A stretch of DNA of 10,295 nt from Eubacterium sp. (GCA_022776205.1 JALFIK010000179.1:1-10295); one strand, 5' to 3'. Numbered from the stretch's first letter, positions 1-7,496 are shown. Numbers and translations are program-made. The notes: a model not told the origin generated them from the sequence alone.

Positions 1-1
1 G

Positions 2-352
2 GATGTTGTTACACCGGACATCGATTATCCGGTACGAAGACTCTCCGGAGGCAATGTACAGAAAATTCTCGTGGGCAGAGAAATCGCTTCTGCTCCTACG
101 GTACTTCTCGTTGCCTATCCGGTGCGAGGACTGGATATCAATTCATCCTATATGATTTACAACCTTTTAAATAAACAGAAGGAAAAAGGCGTGGCTGTTG
201 TCTGTGTGGCAGAAGATTTAGATATGCTGCTTGATTTTTGTGATCGTATCATGGTATTGTGTGCCGGAAGAATTGCGGGAATTGTGGATGCGAGAAAAGC
301 AACAAAAGAAGAAGTTGGTGTTCTTATGACATCTCATAAGGAGGAAGAGTGA
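2..352 (+). CDS. BMP-type ABC importer ATPase, C-terminal fragment (5' end outside window)
   Basis: This is the end of the ATP-binding subunit of an ABC importer, which hydrolyses ATP on the cytoplasmic face to power the two permeases encoded next. The open frame runs in from the left edge, so the visible part starts before the first internal GTG at 71. It contains the ABC signature LSGGNVQK (about 44-67), then a Walker B/D-loop region reading VLLVAYPVRGLD, and a switch region AEDLDMLLDFCDRIMVL. The missing acidic Walker B residue and the replacement of the H-loop histidine by ED are usual for the second, degenerate nucleotide-binding domain of the double-domain ATPases of sugar and BMP-type (YufO/NupO-like) importers. 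The full protein is therefore probably about 500 residues; that is inference. Its TGA stop overlaps the ATG of the first permease by one base, which indicates one operon and translational coupling. Confidence 0.9.
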   Translation, partial: DVVTPDIDYPVRRLSGGNVQKILVGREIASAPTVLLVAYPVRGLDINSSYMIYNLLNKQKEKGVAVVCVAEDLDMLLDFCDRIMVLCAGRIAGIVDARKATKEEVGVLMTSHKEEE

Positions 353-1449
353 TGGAGAATAAAACAGTGAAAGAGCCTCTGGTACATCTTTCGAAGAGGG
401 AAGATATGCCGATGGGAAAAAGATGGCTGGTCCGTATCGTTGCAGTGTTACTTTCTCTGGTTGTATGTGCTGGATTTATCTATATGATCATTCGAATGAA
501 CCCAGTACAGGTTTATGAAGGAATCGTTGACGGAGCGATTGGAACCGGACGGCGTTTCTGGGTGACAATCCGGGATGCCCTTACTCTGTTATGTGTGTCT
601 GTTGCGGTAACTCCGGCATTTAAGATGCGTTTCTGGAATATCGGGGCAGAGGGACAGATTCTTATGGGATGTGTGGCATCGGCAGCTTTAATGATTTATG
701 CCGGCGATGCCCTTTCTCCTCTTCTGCTGCTCATCCTGATGTTTGTCTGCAGTTTTCTTGCAGGTATGATCTGGGGAGTGATCCCGGCCTTTTTTAAAGC
801 CAGATGGAACACAAATGAAACATTATTTACTCTGATGCTTAATTATGTGGCAATGCAGATTGTTACATTTTGCATTGTATTCTGGGAGAATCCCGTGGGC
901 TCTAATTCCGTTGGTATCATCAATGCGGGAACGAGAGCCGGATGGCTTCCTCCGTTATTCGGCCTGGATTATGGATGGAATCTTCTGATCGTATTTCTGA
1001 TTACTTTATTCATGTATATCTATATGAAACGGACCAAACACGGCTATGAGATTGCTGTTGTGGGAGAAAGTGAGAATACAGCACGGTATGCGGGAATTAA
1101 TGTAAGAAAAGTAATTATCCGAACTGTTGGAATTTCCGGTGGACTTGCCGGACTTGCCGGATTTATTCTTGTGAGTGGGTCTTCCCATACGATTTCTACC
1201 AGTACGGCAGGTGGCAGAGGCTTTACGGCAATCATTGTTGCATGGCTTGCCAAATTTAATGTCTGGGTGATGGCAGTGATTTCTTTCCTTCTTGTATTCA
1301 TGCAGCAGGGTGCAATCCAGATTGCCACAAAATATAATTTGAATGAAAATGCTTCTGATGTTATTACGGGTATTATTTTATTCTTTATCATCGGCTGCGA
1401 ATTTTTCATTAATTATAAGCTGGAATTCAGAAAGAAACATACGGCATAG
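352..1449 (+). CDS. BMP-type ABC importer permease 1 (YufP/NupP-like)
   Basis: A 365-residue integral membrane permease of the branched-chain amino acid/sugar/BMP permease superfamily. It forms one half of the channel of an importer whose relatives carry nucleosides. After a basic cytoplasmic N-terminus, the first membrane segment lies at about residues 26-47, followed by about eight to nine more hydrophobic segments. The family's central signature FWNIGAEGQILMG follows the second hydrophobic stretch. The cytoplasmic ATPase-coupling loop contains GESENTARYAGINV (residues 238-251), almost repeated in the second permease. I chose ATG 352 over the GTG at 349 because AGGAGG at 339-344 is 7 bases from the ATG. 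The gene overlaps the upstream ATPase stop by one base and ends 14 bases before permease 2. Family assignment is firm; substrate is not. Confidence 0.93.
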   Translation: MENKTVKEPLVHLSKREDMPMGKRWLVRIVAVLLSLVVCAGFIYMIIRMNPVQVYEGIVDGAIGTGRRFWVTIRDALTLLCVSVAVTPAFKMRFWNIGAEGQILMGCVASAALMIYAGDALSPLLLLILMFVCSFLAGMIWGVIPAFFKARWNTNETLFTLMLNYVAMQIVTFCIVFWENPVGSNSVGIINAGTRAGWLPPLFGLDYGWNLLIVFLITLFMYIYMKRTKHGYEIAVVGESENTARYAGINVRKVIIRTVGISGGLAGLAGFILVSGSSHTISTSTAGGRGFTAIIVAWLAKFNVWVMAVISFLLVFMQQGAIQIATKYNLNENASDVITGIILFFIIGCEFFINYKLEFRKKHTA

Positions 1450-1463
1450 GAGGGGAGAGAACG

Positions 1464-2444
1464 ATGAGCGTATTAATTACATTTATTCAGAAAGCGATTA
1501 CGCAGGGAATCTGTATGCTTTTTGGTGCAGATGGAGAAATTCTTACAGAAAAATCCGGAAATTTGAACCTCGGTGTGCCGGGTATGATGTATATGGGGGG
1601 AATTGCCGGACTGATGGCAGCCTTTTATTATGAAAAACTTTCTGCCCATCCGAGTGGTTTTGTGGGTCTGCTTCTTTCTTTTGCAGCCGCTTTCCTTGTA
1701 GCTGCCCTGGGTGGTCTGATTTTCAGTATTCTGACAATCACTCTGCGTGCAAACCAGAATGTTGCCGGTCTTGCCCTCACAACCTTTGGTGTTGGTTTCG
1801 GAAACTTTTTTGGTGGCTCTCTCTCGACCCTTGCCGGTGGTGTCGGTCAGATTTCCGTAGCGACAGTGGGAGATGCCTATCGGGCAAAAATTCCGGTTTT
1901 ATCGAATATTCCGGTAGTGGGAGATATCTTTTTTAACTACGGTTTTTTAACATATTTTGCAATTATTCTTACACTGTTTCTGGCGTTTTTCCTAAAGAAA
2001 ACCAGATGGGGACTGAATTTAAAGGCAGTAGGGGAAAGCCCTGCTACGGCAGATGCAGCGGGAATTAATGTCACATTATATAAATATCTCGCCACGATAA
2101 TTGGCGGGGGTATTTCCGGATTCGGCGGACTTTATTTTGTGATGGAATATTCCGGAGGAACATGGACGAATAATGGATTTGGTGACAGAGGCTGGCTTGC
2201 GATTGCATTAGTAATCTTTGCTCTCTGGAAACCCGTCAATGCCATCTGGGGTTCCTTCCTTTTTGGTGGCCTGTACATTTTATATCTCTATATTCCGGGC
2301 CTTGGACGGAGTATGCAGGAAATTTTCAAAATGCTTCCTTATCTCGTAACAATTGTTGTACTTATTATTACAAGCCTTCGAAAGAAACGGGAGCAGCAGC
2401 CACCGGAAAGCCTTGGACTTGCCTACTTCCGGGAAGACCGGTAA
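1464..2444 (+). CDS. BMP-type ABC importer permease 2 (YufQ/NupQ-like)
   Basis: A 326-residue polytopic membrane protein, partner of the preceding permease in the heterodimeric channel. It carries the family signature EKSGNLNLGVPGMMYMGG near the N-terminus, corresponding to the NIGAEGQILMG stretch of permease 1. It also has the coupling-loop motif GESPATADAAGINV at residues 190-203, followed by a glycine-rich helix (IIGGGISGFGGLYF). The two permeases therefore look like an old duplication. The protein ends in a basic cytoplasmic tail (SLRKKREQQ). The start at ATG 1464 is supported by AGGAGGGG at 1448-1455. The gene is 25 bases upstream of the lipoprotein gene, so the operon continues. Homologues in B. 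subtilis are the nucleoside permeases NupP/NupQ; the same substrate here is only inferred. Confidence 0.93.
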   Translation: MSVLITFIQKAITQGICMLFGADGEILTEKSGNLNLGVPGMMYMGGIAGLMAAFYYEKLSAHPSGFVGLLLSFAAAFLVAALGGLIFSILTITLRANQNVAGLALTTFGVGFGNFFGGSLSTLAGGVGQISVATVGDAYRAKIPVLSNIPVVGDIFFNYGFLTYFAIILTLFLAFFLKKTRWGLNLKAVGESPATADAAGINVTLYKYLATIIGGGISGFGGLYFVMEYSGGTWTNNGFGDRGWLAIALVIFALWKPVNAIWGSFLFGGLYILYLYIPGLGRSMQEIFKMLPYLVTIVVLIITSLRKKREQQPPESLGLAYFREDR

Positions 2445-2469
2445 GTACAGAAACGGAGGTAGTGGTAAC

Positions 2470-3750
2470 ATGAAAAAAATTACGGCAGCTTTATTAGCCG
2501 TTCTTATGGTTTTATCCCTCAGTGGATGTACAGAAACAAAAAATATATTTCCGGTCGGTGAAAAAAAGGAGGCGGAGACTGTTGCAACAGACTCTTCCGA
2601 ACTCAAGGCCGGTTTTCTGTTCCCATCGGATGAGAATGCACCGGATACCCTTTCCCGCGTGGAGGGAATTCGAAAAATGCAGAAGGAAGCCGGACTTACG
2701 GATAGCCAGATTCTTATAAAAACAGGTGTGAAAAAAACAGAATGTGAAAAAAAGGCATCGGATCTTGCAGAGGCCGGCTGTGATATTATTTTTTCCACAG
2801 ATCCGGAATTTGAAGAAGACCTTATGGAAGCAGCGAGAAAATATCCGGACGTTGCCTTTTGCCAGGAAGATGGAAGAAAGGCAGAAAATAGCGGGATTTC
2901 TAATTTTCACAACTATTATACGAGGCTTTATGAAGCATACTATGTTTCCGGCGTCGTTGCCGGAATGAAACTGAATTCCATGCTGAATACAGGAAATCTC
3001 AGTGCGTCGGAATGTGTGATTGGATTTGCAGCCACAAAGAAAGGACCGGAAGCAATCAGCTGTATCAATGCCTTCTACCTTGGTGTGGAAAAAGTATGCA
3101 CCCAGGCAGACATGATTGTACGCTATGTGGATAAAACAGGAAATTATGATGCAGACGGGAAATGTGCAAGACAGCTTATTGCTGCCGGTGCAAAATTAAT
3201 CGGTCAATATACTTCCACAACTGCCGTGGCTGCAGTGTGTGCGGAAAATGATATTCCGTTAGTGGGAAATAATATAAATCTAATTTCCATTGCTCCAAAA
3301 GAGGCACTGACTTGTGCACTTTCGGACTGGAGTGTATACTATACCCACGCAGTGCATTGTATTGAAAAAGGGAAGAAGATTGAGAAAGACTGGACCGGAG
3401 GATATGCACAGGGAGCCAATATCATTTCCCAGCTTAACGACCAGTATGTAGCGGACGGAACCGTGGAAAAAGTGGCAGAGATTGAGAAGAGACTCCGAAA
3501 AGGGAAGGAAAAAGTTTTCGATACAGAGAAGTTTACCATCGATGAAACTTCTTTAGAAACTCTCGCAAAGGAAAAAAAGAAATACAAAAAGTATAAAAAG
3601 CACATTAAGGATGGAAATTTCTGTGAATCCATGAAAAAATCAGCTCCGATTTTTGATGTGCTGATTGATGGAATCACGGTGAGCGAGAAAGATTATCTTG
3701 CCGGGACCGAAAAAGAGGATGAAACTTCTTCGGAGCTGGATGAAAATTAG
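2470..3750 (+). CDS. BMP-family substrate-binding lipoprotein of the ABC importer
   Basis: A 426-residue lipoprotein predicted to be anchored outside the membrane and to deliver ligand to the permeases. ATG 2470 is the start: GGAGGT at 2456-2461 is 8 bases upstream and the reading gives a classic lipoprotein signal, MKKITAALLAVLMVLSLSGC, with lipobox LSGC and acylated Cys20. BMP/Med-type features include NFHNYYTRLYEAYYVSGVVAGMK (N145-K167), NAFYLGV (200-206), AGAKLIGQYTST (239-250) and SDWSVYYTHAV around W287. It is longer than usual BMP proteins (about 350 residues), partly because of a lysine-rich stretch at 367-380 and an acidic C-terminal tail. The expected N-terminal motif in which an aromatic residue contacts the ligand (GDxSFN/GDGGWT-like) is not recognisable; that position reads PSDENAPDTLSR. 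It may bind a ligand other than a common nucleoside. It is the last gene of the operon. Confidence 0.85.
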   Translation: MKKITAALLAVLMVLSLSGCTETKNIFPVGEKKEAETVATDSSELKAGFLFPSDENAPDTLSRVEGIRKMQKEAGLTDSQILIKTGVKKTECEKKASDLAEAGCDIIFSTDPEFEEDLMEAARKYPDVAFCQEDGRKAENSGISNFHNYYTRLYEAYYVSGVVAGMKLNSMLNTGNLSASECVIGFAATKKGPEAISCINAFYLGVEKVCTQADMIVRYVDKTGNYDADGKCARQLIAAGAKLIGQYTSTTAVAAVCAENDIPLVGNNINLISIAPKEALTCALSDWSVYYTHAVHCIEKGKKIEKDWTGGYAQGANIISQLNDQYVADGTVEKVAEIEKRLRKGKEKVFDTEKFTIDETSLETLAKEKKKYKKYKKHIKDGNFCESMKKSAPIFDVLIDGITVSEKDYLAGTEKEDETSSELDEN

Positions 3751-3779
3751 TAAGAAAAACAAGAAATCAGGGAAGAAAC

Positions 3780-3808
3780 TTGTTTTATCCAATAACTTGT
3801 GTTATAAT
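3780..3808 (+). promoter_or_regulatory. Sigma-A promoter with extended -10, for secG
   Basis: TGTTATAAT at 3800-3808 is a perfect extended -10 element. A weak -35 (TTGTTT, 3780-3785) lies 17 bases upstream of the TATAAT hexamer. Transcription would start about 3815, some 30 bases before the secG start. The extended -10 would compensate for the poor -35. Confidence 0.65.
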
Positions 3809-3845
3809 AATTAAGATTTTGCGTGGAAGGCAGGAGGTGTTAAAT

Positions 3846-4082
3846 TTGGTCAGGACATTCGTAACAATTTTGTTTATGTTAATAAGTATCGCGTTAATTG
3901 TTATAGTAATGATGCAGGAAGGTAAGAATTCAGGCTTTGGAGCATTAAGTGGTCAGGTTGATTCTTATGTGAAGAAGAACCGTGGCCGTACAAAAGAGGG
4001 AAAACTGGAAAGAATTACCGCTTTTCTTGGAGTGTTATTCTTTGTGGTAGCCATTGGCCTCAGCCTGAAGGTCTTCCAGTAA
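3846..4082 (+). CDS. secG: SecG, protein translocase subunit
   Basis: SecG is the small accessory subunit of the SecYEG channel, which moves unfolded proteins across the cytoplasmic membrane. The protein has 78 residues, the usual length, with two membrane helices (about 4-22 and 55-75). They are separated by a cytoplasmic loop with the family pattern MMQEGKNSGFGALSG and then a basic stretch. The start is the unusual codon TTG at 3846, chosen because AGGAGGTG (3832-3839) sits 6 bases upstream and the resulting N-terminus, MVRTFVTILF, matches SecG. Longer in-frame readings from 3780 would begin inside the promoter and are unlikely. The gene has its own promoter and its own terminator, and precedes rnr and smpB, a gene order common in Firmicutes. 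Confidence 0.93.
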   Translation: MVRTFVTILFMLISIALIVIVMMQEGKNSGFGALSGQVDSYVKKNRGRTKEGKLERITAFLGVLFFVVAIGLSLKVFQ

Positions 4083-4102
4083 TTTGCAGAAACTATTTGA
4101 AT

Positions 4103-4141
4103 GCCGTCTCAATTCGCGATTGGAACTGAGGCGGTTTTCTT
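4103..4141 (+). terminator. Rho-independent terminator after secG
   Basis: CCGTCTCAATTC (4104-4115) pairs with GAACTGAGGCGG (4123-4134), giving a 12-position stem with one G-U pair and one A-C mismatch, a 7-base loop, and then TTTTCTT. It starts 21 bases after the secG stop and should end most secG transcripts. Confidence 0.88.
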
Positions 4142-4157
4142 ATGTGACGTAAAACAC

Positions 4158-4188
4158 CTGTCATAAATTTTTACTTATAAGGTATAAA
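4158..4188 (+). promoter_or_regulatory. Possible weak promoter for rnr-smpB
   Basis: A promoter is expected here because a terminator separates secG from rnr. The best candidate is TATAAA (4183-4188) with CTGTCA (4158-4163) as -35, but the 19-base spacer is long. The alternative is readthrough from secG. Confidence 0.3.
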
Positions 4189-4209
4189 AAACAGGGGAAA
4201 CTATTATAT

Positions 4210-6447
4210 ATGAAAGACAGACTATTATTTGAACAGAGAAAAAACAGCATAAAGGATATGATTTATGATCCGGAGTATATTCCTTTGAAATTAAAGGAAA
4301 TGGCATATTTAATGAATGTGCCGCAAAAAGACCGGAATGAGTTAAAAGAAGTGATGGATGCTCTTGTTGCAGAGGGTAGTGTGGAACTGACATCGCGGGG
4401 GAAATATGTAAAACCGGAGAAACGAAATCTTACCGGAACTTTTACCTCAAACCAGAAGGGATTTGGTTTTGTGACGGTAGAAGGCGAAGAAGAGGATATT
4501 TTTATTCCGGCAGCCTATGTTAACGGGGCTCTTCATAAAGATGTTGTCCGCGTGAAAGTGACAAAGAAAGGCTCCCAGGGGAAAAGAGCGGAGGGAATGA
4601 TCACTAAGATTCTGGAAAGAGGTTGTAAAAAGTTAGTCGGAACCTTTCAGAAAAGTAAAGAATTCGGTTTTGTGATTCCGGATGATCCGCATTATGATAA
4701 AGATATATTCGTATCCCGGAAAAAAATGAATGGTGCAAGGGATAATGACAAAGTAATAGTAAGCCTGACAGGGTTTGGCGGGGAAGGGAAGAAGCCGGAG
4801 GGAACGATCACGGAGATTCTCGGACAGATAGATGATCCGTCCACCGATGTGTCGAGTATCGTAAAGGCGTATGATATTGAAGAAAAATTCCCCAAATCTG
4901 TTTTAAGAGAAGCGGGATCGATTTCTCAGGAAGTGGAGAAAAAATTGATTGGAACAAGGAGCGATTTCCGTAATCTGCTCACGGTAACCATCGATGGTGA
5001 GGATGCAAGAGATTTAGATGATGCGATCTCCCTTGAAAAGAAGGATGGGATGTATTATCTGGGTGTGCATATCGCAGATGTGTCCCATTATGTAAAAGAA
5101 GGTTCTCCCCTTGACAAGGAGGCACTGGCCCGGGGAACAAGTGTGTATCTTACCGACCGGGTGATTCCCATGCTTCCCCGGGAATTATCCAATGGAATCT
5201 GCTCACTGAATGCCGGGGTGGACAGACTGGCACTGAGCTGTATGATGACCTTTGGTCCGGATGGAAATGTCACGGATCATGTCATTACGGAATCGGTAAT
5301 CCATGTGGATGAGCGAATGAGTTATACGGGGGTGAATGCCATCCTGAATGGGGAAAAACATCCCGAGGGATGCAGAGAGGAAATACGAAATCTTTGTTTT
5401 CTTATGAGGGAAGCCGCGGTTGTTTTGAAAGAAAAACGGAGAAAAAGAGGAGCCATTGACTTTGATTTTCCGGAATCCAAAATTATTGTTGACGAGACCG
5501 GCTTTCCGGTGGAGATTCACCCGTATGAGAGAAATGTGGCAACGGATATTATTGAAGATTTTATGCTCCTTGCCAATGAGACGGTGGCAGAGGATTATTT
5601 CTGGCAGGAAATACCGTTTATATACCGTACTCATGAAGCACCGGATGCAGATAAAATAAAAAAACTGGATACATTTATTCGTAATTTTGGGTATTATATG
5701 AAGACCGGAAAGGAAAATTTTCATCCGAAGGAGATTCAGAAGCTTCTATTTTCCCTGGAAGGTGAACCGGAAGAACCGCTCATCAGCCGTCTTGCCCTGC
5801 GCTCCATGAAGCAGGCAAAATATACGACACTTAATGTGGGACATTTCGGATTATCCACCCAGTATTATACTCATTTTACGTCACCGATCCGGCGGTATCC
5901 GGATTTGCAGATCCACCGGATTATAAAAGAAAACATTCATGGAAAGCTCAGCCGAAAAAGGCTTTCCCATTATGAAGAGATTCTGCCTTCCGTTGCACAA
6001 CGCAGTTCCGTCATGGAGCGGCGTGCCCAGGATGCGGAAAGAGAAGTGGAGAAACTAAAAAAAGTGGAATATATGCAGCAATTTATCGGAGAATCTTTTT
6101 CCGGAGTAATCTCGGGAGTCACTTCCTGGGGCTTTTTCGTAGAGCTGGAGAATACAGTGGAAGGACTTGTGCCGATTAACAGTTTGCTGGATGATTTTTA
6201 TATTTTTGATGAAGAAACCTATAAACTGATCGGAGAGCACAGCGGTCGGATTTTCACTCTCGGGCAGAGAGTGGATATTGTTGTGGAGTCTGCGGATAAA
6301 ATGGAACGTACCATTGATTTTGTACTGAGAGAATTTTCGGAGGAAGAATTTTCGGAAGACGAGTTTATGATCAACGACTGGATGGAAGATGAAGAAGTGG
6401 AAGAACTTCTCCATTTATATGAAAAAAAGTCAGTGGATCAAATATAG
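4210..6447 (+). CDS. rnr: Ribonuclease R (3'-5' exoribonuclease)
   Basis: RNase R is a cytoplasmic processive 3'-to-5' exoribonuclease that degrades structured RNA and, with tmRNA-SmpB, non-stop mRNAs. The 745-residue protein has all expected parts in order: a winged-helix-like N-terminus (about 1-70), cold-shock domain 1 (from GTFTSNQKGFGFV), cold-shock domain 2 (from LVGTFQKSKEFGFV), the RNB catalytic domain, and an S1 domain (about 628-709). The catalytic motif TIDGEDARDLDDAIS supplies four metal-binding aspartates, D262, D268, D270 and D271, and TSPIRRYPDLQIHR near 557-570 closes the catalytic domain. The tail after S1 is strongly acidic rather than lysine-rich. The ATG at 4210 is preceded by AGGGG (4193-4197) at a rather long 12-base distance, so the exact start is less sure than the identity. 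smpB follows after 36 bases, probably on the same transcript. Confidence 0.97.
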   Translation: MKDRLLFEQRKNSIKDMIYDPEYIPLKLKEMAYLMNVPQKDRNELKEVMDALVAEGSVELTSRGKYVKPEKRNLTGTFTSNQKGFGFVTVEGEEEDIFIPAAYVNGALHKDVVRVKVTKKGSQGKRAEGMITKILERGCKKLVGTFQKSKEFGFVIPDDPHYDKDIFVSRKKMNGARDNDKVIVSLTGFGGEGKKPEGTITEILGQIDDPSTDVSSIVKAYDIEEKFPKSVLREAGSISQEVEKKLIGTRSDFRNLLTVTIDGEDARDLDDAISLEKKDGMYYLGVHIADVSHYVKEGSPLDKEALARGTSVYLTDRVIPMLPRELSNGICSLNAGVDRLALSCMMTFGPDGNVTDHVITESVIHVDERMSYTGVNAILNGEKHPEGCREEIRNLCFLMREAAVVLKEKRRKRGAIDFDFPESKIIVDETGFPVEIHPYERNVATDIIEDFMLLANETVAEDYFWQEIPFIYRTHEAPDADKIKKLDTFIRNFGYYMKTGKENFHPKEIQKLLFSLEGEPEEPLISRLALRSMKQAKYTTLNVGHFGLSTQYYTHFTSPIRRYPDLQIHRIIKENIHGKLSRKRLSHYEEILPSVAQRSSVMERRAQDAEREVEKLKKVEYMQQFIGESFSGVISGVTSWGFFVELENTVEGLVPINSLLDDFYIFDEETYKLIGEHSGRIFTLGQRVDIVVESADKMERTIDFVLREFSEEEFSEDEFMINDWMEDEEVEELLHLYEKKSVDQI

Positions 6448-6483
6448 ACAGATCATGCAGAGAAACAGAGAGGGGAATGGAAT

Positions 6484-6954
6484 ATGGCAAAATCTTCGGC
6501 AGTAAAACTCATTGCCAATAATAAAAAGGCATATCATGATTATTTTATTGATGAGAAATTTGAAGCGGGGATTTCACTCCACGGAACGGAAGTGAAATCT
6601 CTCCGAATGGGAAAGTGCAGTATAAAGGAAGCCTTTGTCACGATTAATAACGGGGAAGTGCTGATTAACCATATGCATATCAGTCCCTATGAAAAGGGGA
6701 ACATATTCAATCGGGATCCCTTGCGCACAAGAAAGCTTCTCCTTCATAAATATGAAATTAACAGACTGGCGGGTCAGGTCAAAATGAAAGGGTATACAAT
6801 CATGCCCCTTAAGGTTTATTTTAAGGGAAGCCTTGTGAAAGTGGAGATTGGTCTGGCAAGAGGAAAGAAACTCTATGATAAACGTCAGGATATTGCCAAA
6901 AAAGATGCAAAAAGAGAGGCTGCAAGAGATTTTAAGATTCGAAATCTCGGATAA
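6484..6954 (+). CDS. smpB: SmpB, tmRNA-binding protein
   Basis: SmpB binds the tRNA-like domain of tmRNA and brings it into the A site of ribosomes stalled on broken mRNA, starting trans-translation. The protein has 156 residues, a normal length. Visible family motifs are NKKAYHDYFI, GISLHGTEVKSLRMGKCSIK, NHMHISPYEKGN, RKLLLHKYEI and the basic C-terminal tail GKKLYDKRQDIAKKDAKRE, which in known SmpB structures enters the empty mRNA channel. ATG 6484 is supported by AGGGG at 6471-6475. It follows rnr by 36 bases and ends before a bidirectional terminator, beyond which its RNA partner ssrA lies on the opposite strand. Confidence 0.97.
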   Translation: MAKSSAVKLIANNKKAYHDYFIDEKFEAGISLHGTEVKSLRMGKCSIKEAFVTINNGEVLINHMHISPYEKGNIFNRDPLRTRKLLLHKYEINRLAGQVKMKGYTIMPLKVYFKGSLVKVEIGLARGKKLYDKRQDIAKKDAKREAARDFKIRNLG

Positions 6955-7011
6955 TGTTGTCATGGCTCAATAAAAAGGAAAACAGCAGGATAGAAACTTA
7001 ATTTTTATATC

Positions 7012-7066
7012 AAAAAAGCAACCAAACATATAAATACATGAAAATATATGTTTTGGTTGCTTTTTT
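7012..7066. terminator. Bidirectional terminator between smpB and ssrA
   Basis: AAAAAAGCAACCAAACATATA (7012-7032) pairs with TATATGTTTTGGTTGCTTTTTT (7045-7066) with one bulged base, leaving a 12-base loop. The stem is flanked by six A on the left and six T on the right, so both strands read as a hairpin followed by U6. It would stop rnr-smpB transcripts rightward and ssrA transcripts leftward. Confidence 0.92.
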
Positions 7067-7122
7067 GTTTACCTTTTTTACGTAAAGACCCTTGAAATCC
7101 ACATAAACAGAGGGTCTATCAA

Positions 7123-7465
7123 TGGACCTGAGGGGAATCGAACCCCTGTCCGAAAACTTATTCCGCACGGTATCTCCCATCACAGTCTTTATTTTTCCAT
7201 TCCCTCTGTCCGGCGTCTAAAGACAAACTCCGGATTTCAGTAGCTTCATATTACTTCATAAACCGCAAAGCTTTGGAATATGAGTGTCCCACATAATCGG
7301 TGCCGGACTCTTAATCTGTGGGGAAACTAAGGCCGACAGCTGCAACTAGGCAGCGTATGCTAAATTATCTTCAGCGTTTATATTTAAATTCCGGGTATTA
7401 GCGTGGTCCCGGGCCACGGATGGCTGCCCCGCGTTCAAAATCCCCGTCGAAACCAGTACAAGCCC
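7123..7465 (-). ncRNA. ssrA: Transfer-messenger RNA (tmRNA)
   Basis: tmRNA acts first as an alanyl-tRNA and then as an mRNA to release ribosomes stalled on defective messages and mark the product for proteolysis. Reading the - strand, the 5' end GGGCTTG (7465-7459) pairs with the 3' end CAGGTCC (7130-7124) in a 7-bp acceptor stem with two G-U pairs. It is followed by the conserved CTGGTTTCGACGGGG near the 5' end. The T arm is AGGGG-TTCGATT-CCCCT, with discriminator A at 7123. CCA is not encoded and must be added. Pseudoknot PK1 is visible: stem 7402-7406/7414-7418, whose loop bases 7408-7412 pair with 7391-7395, 15 bases upstream of the resume codon. Length is 343 bases before CCA. Transcription is opposite to smpB; promoter and terminator are listed separately. 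Confidence 0.96.
7346..7375 (-). other. tmRNA proteolysis-tag reading frame (AEDNLAYAA)
   Basis: Within ssrA, the sequence TAAAC immediately precedes a GCT resume codon (7375-7373), as in clostridial tmRNAs. The frame reads A-E-D-N-L-A-Y-A-A and ends at a single TAG (7348-7346). With the alanine carried by tmRNA itself, the appended tag would be AAEDNLAYAA. The N-terminal half (AEDN) matches known clostridial tags; the C-terminus is YAA rather than the common LAA. Confidence 0.88.
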
Positions 7466-7485
7466 CCATGGGGGTTCATTGAACC
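7463..7485. repeat. Two abutting palindromes at the ssrA 5' boundary
   Basis: A perfect 12-bp palindrome CCCCCATGGGGG (7463-7474) overlaps the predicted mature tmRNA 5' end. It runs into GGTTC-ATT-GAACC (7473-7485), a 5-bp hairpin. Both lie in the transcribed leader that must be removed to make mature tmRNA. Confidence 0.75.
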
Positions 7486-7496
7486 GTAGTATCATC

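Noticed and set aside
1044..1409. Minus-strand frames opposite the permease, rnr and other genes.
   Set aside because: They lie opposite well-recognised genes, have no ribosome binding sites or recognisable domains, and are shadows of the coding strand.
2353..2469. Longer start for the BMP lipoprotein inside the permease gene.
   Set aside because: ATG 2470 has a good ribosome binding site and gives a proper lipoprotein signal peptide; the longer form would bury it.
3756..3786. AAAACAAG ... CTTGTTTT inverted repeat after the binding-protein gene, as a terminator of the ABC operon.
   Set aside because: The 8-bp stem is AT-rich with a 15-base loop, and its right arm overlaps the secG -35 region. 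Only weak termination is plausible.
3780..3845. N-terminal extension of SecG from an upstream TTG.
   Set aside because: It would start in the -35 element, upstream of the transcription start, and SecG proteins do not have such an extension.
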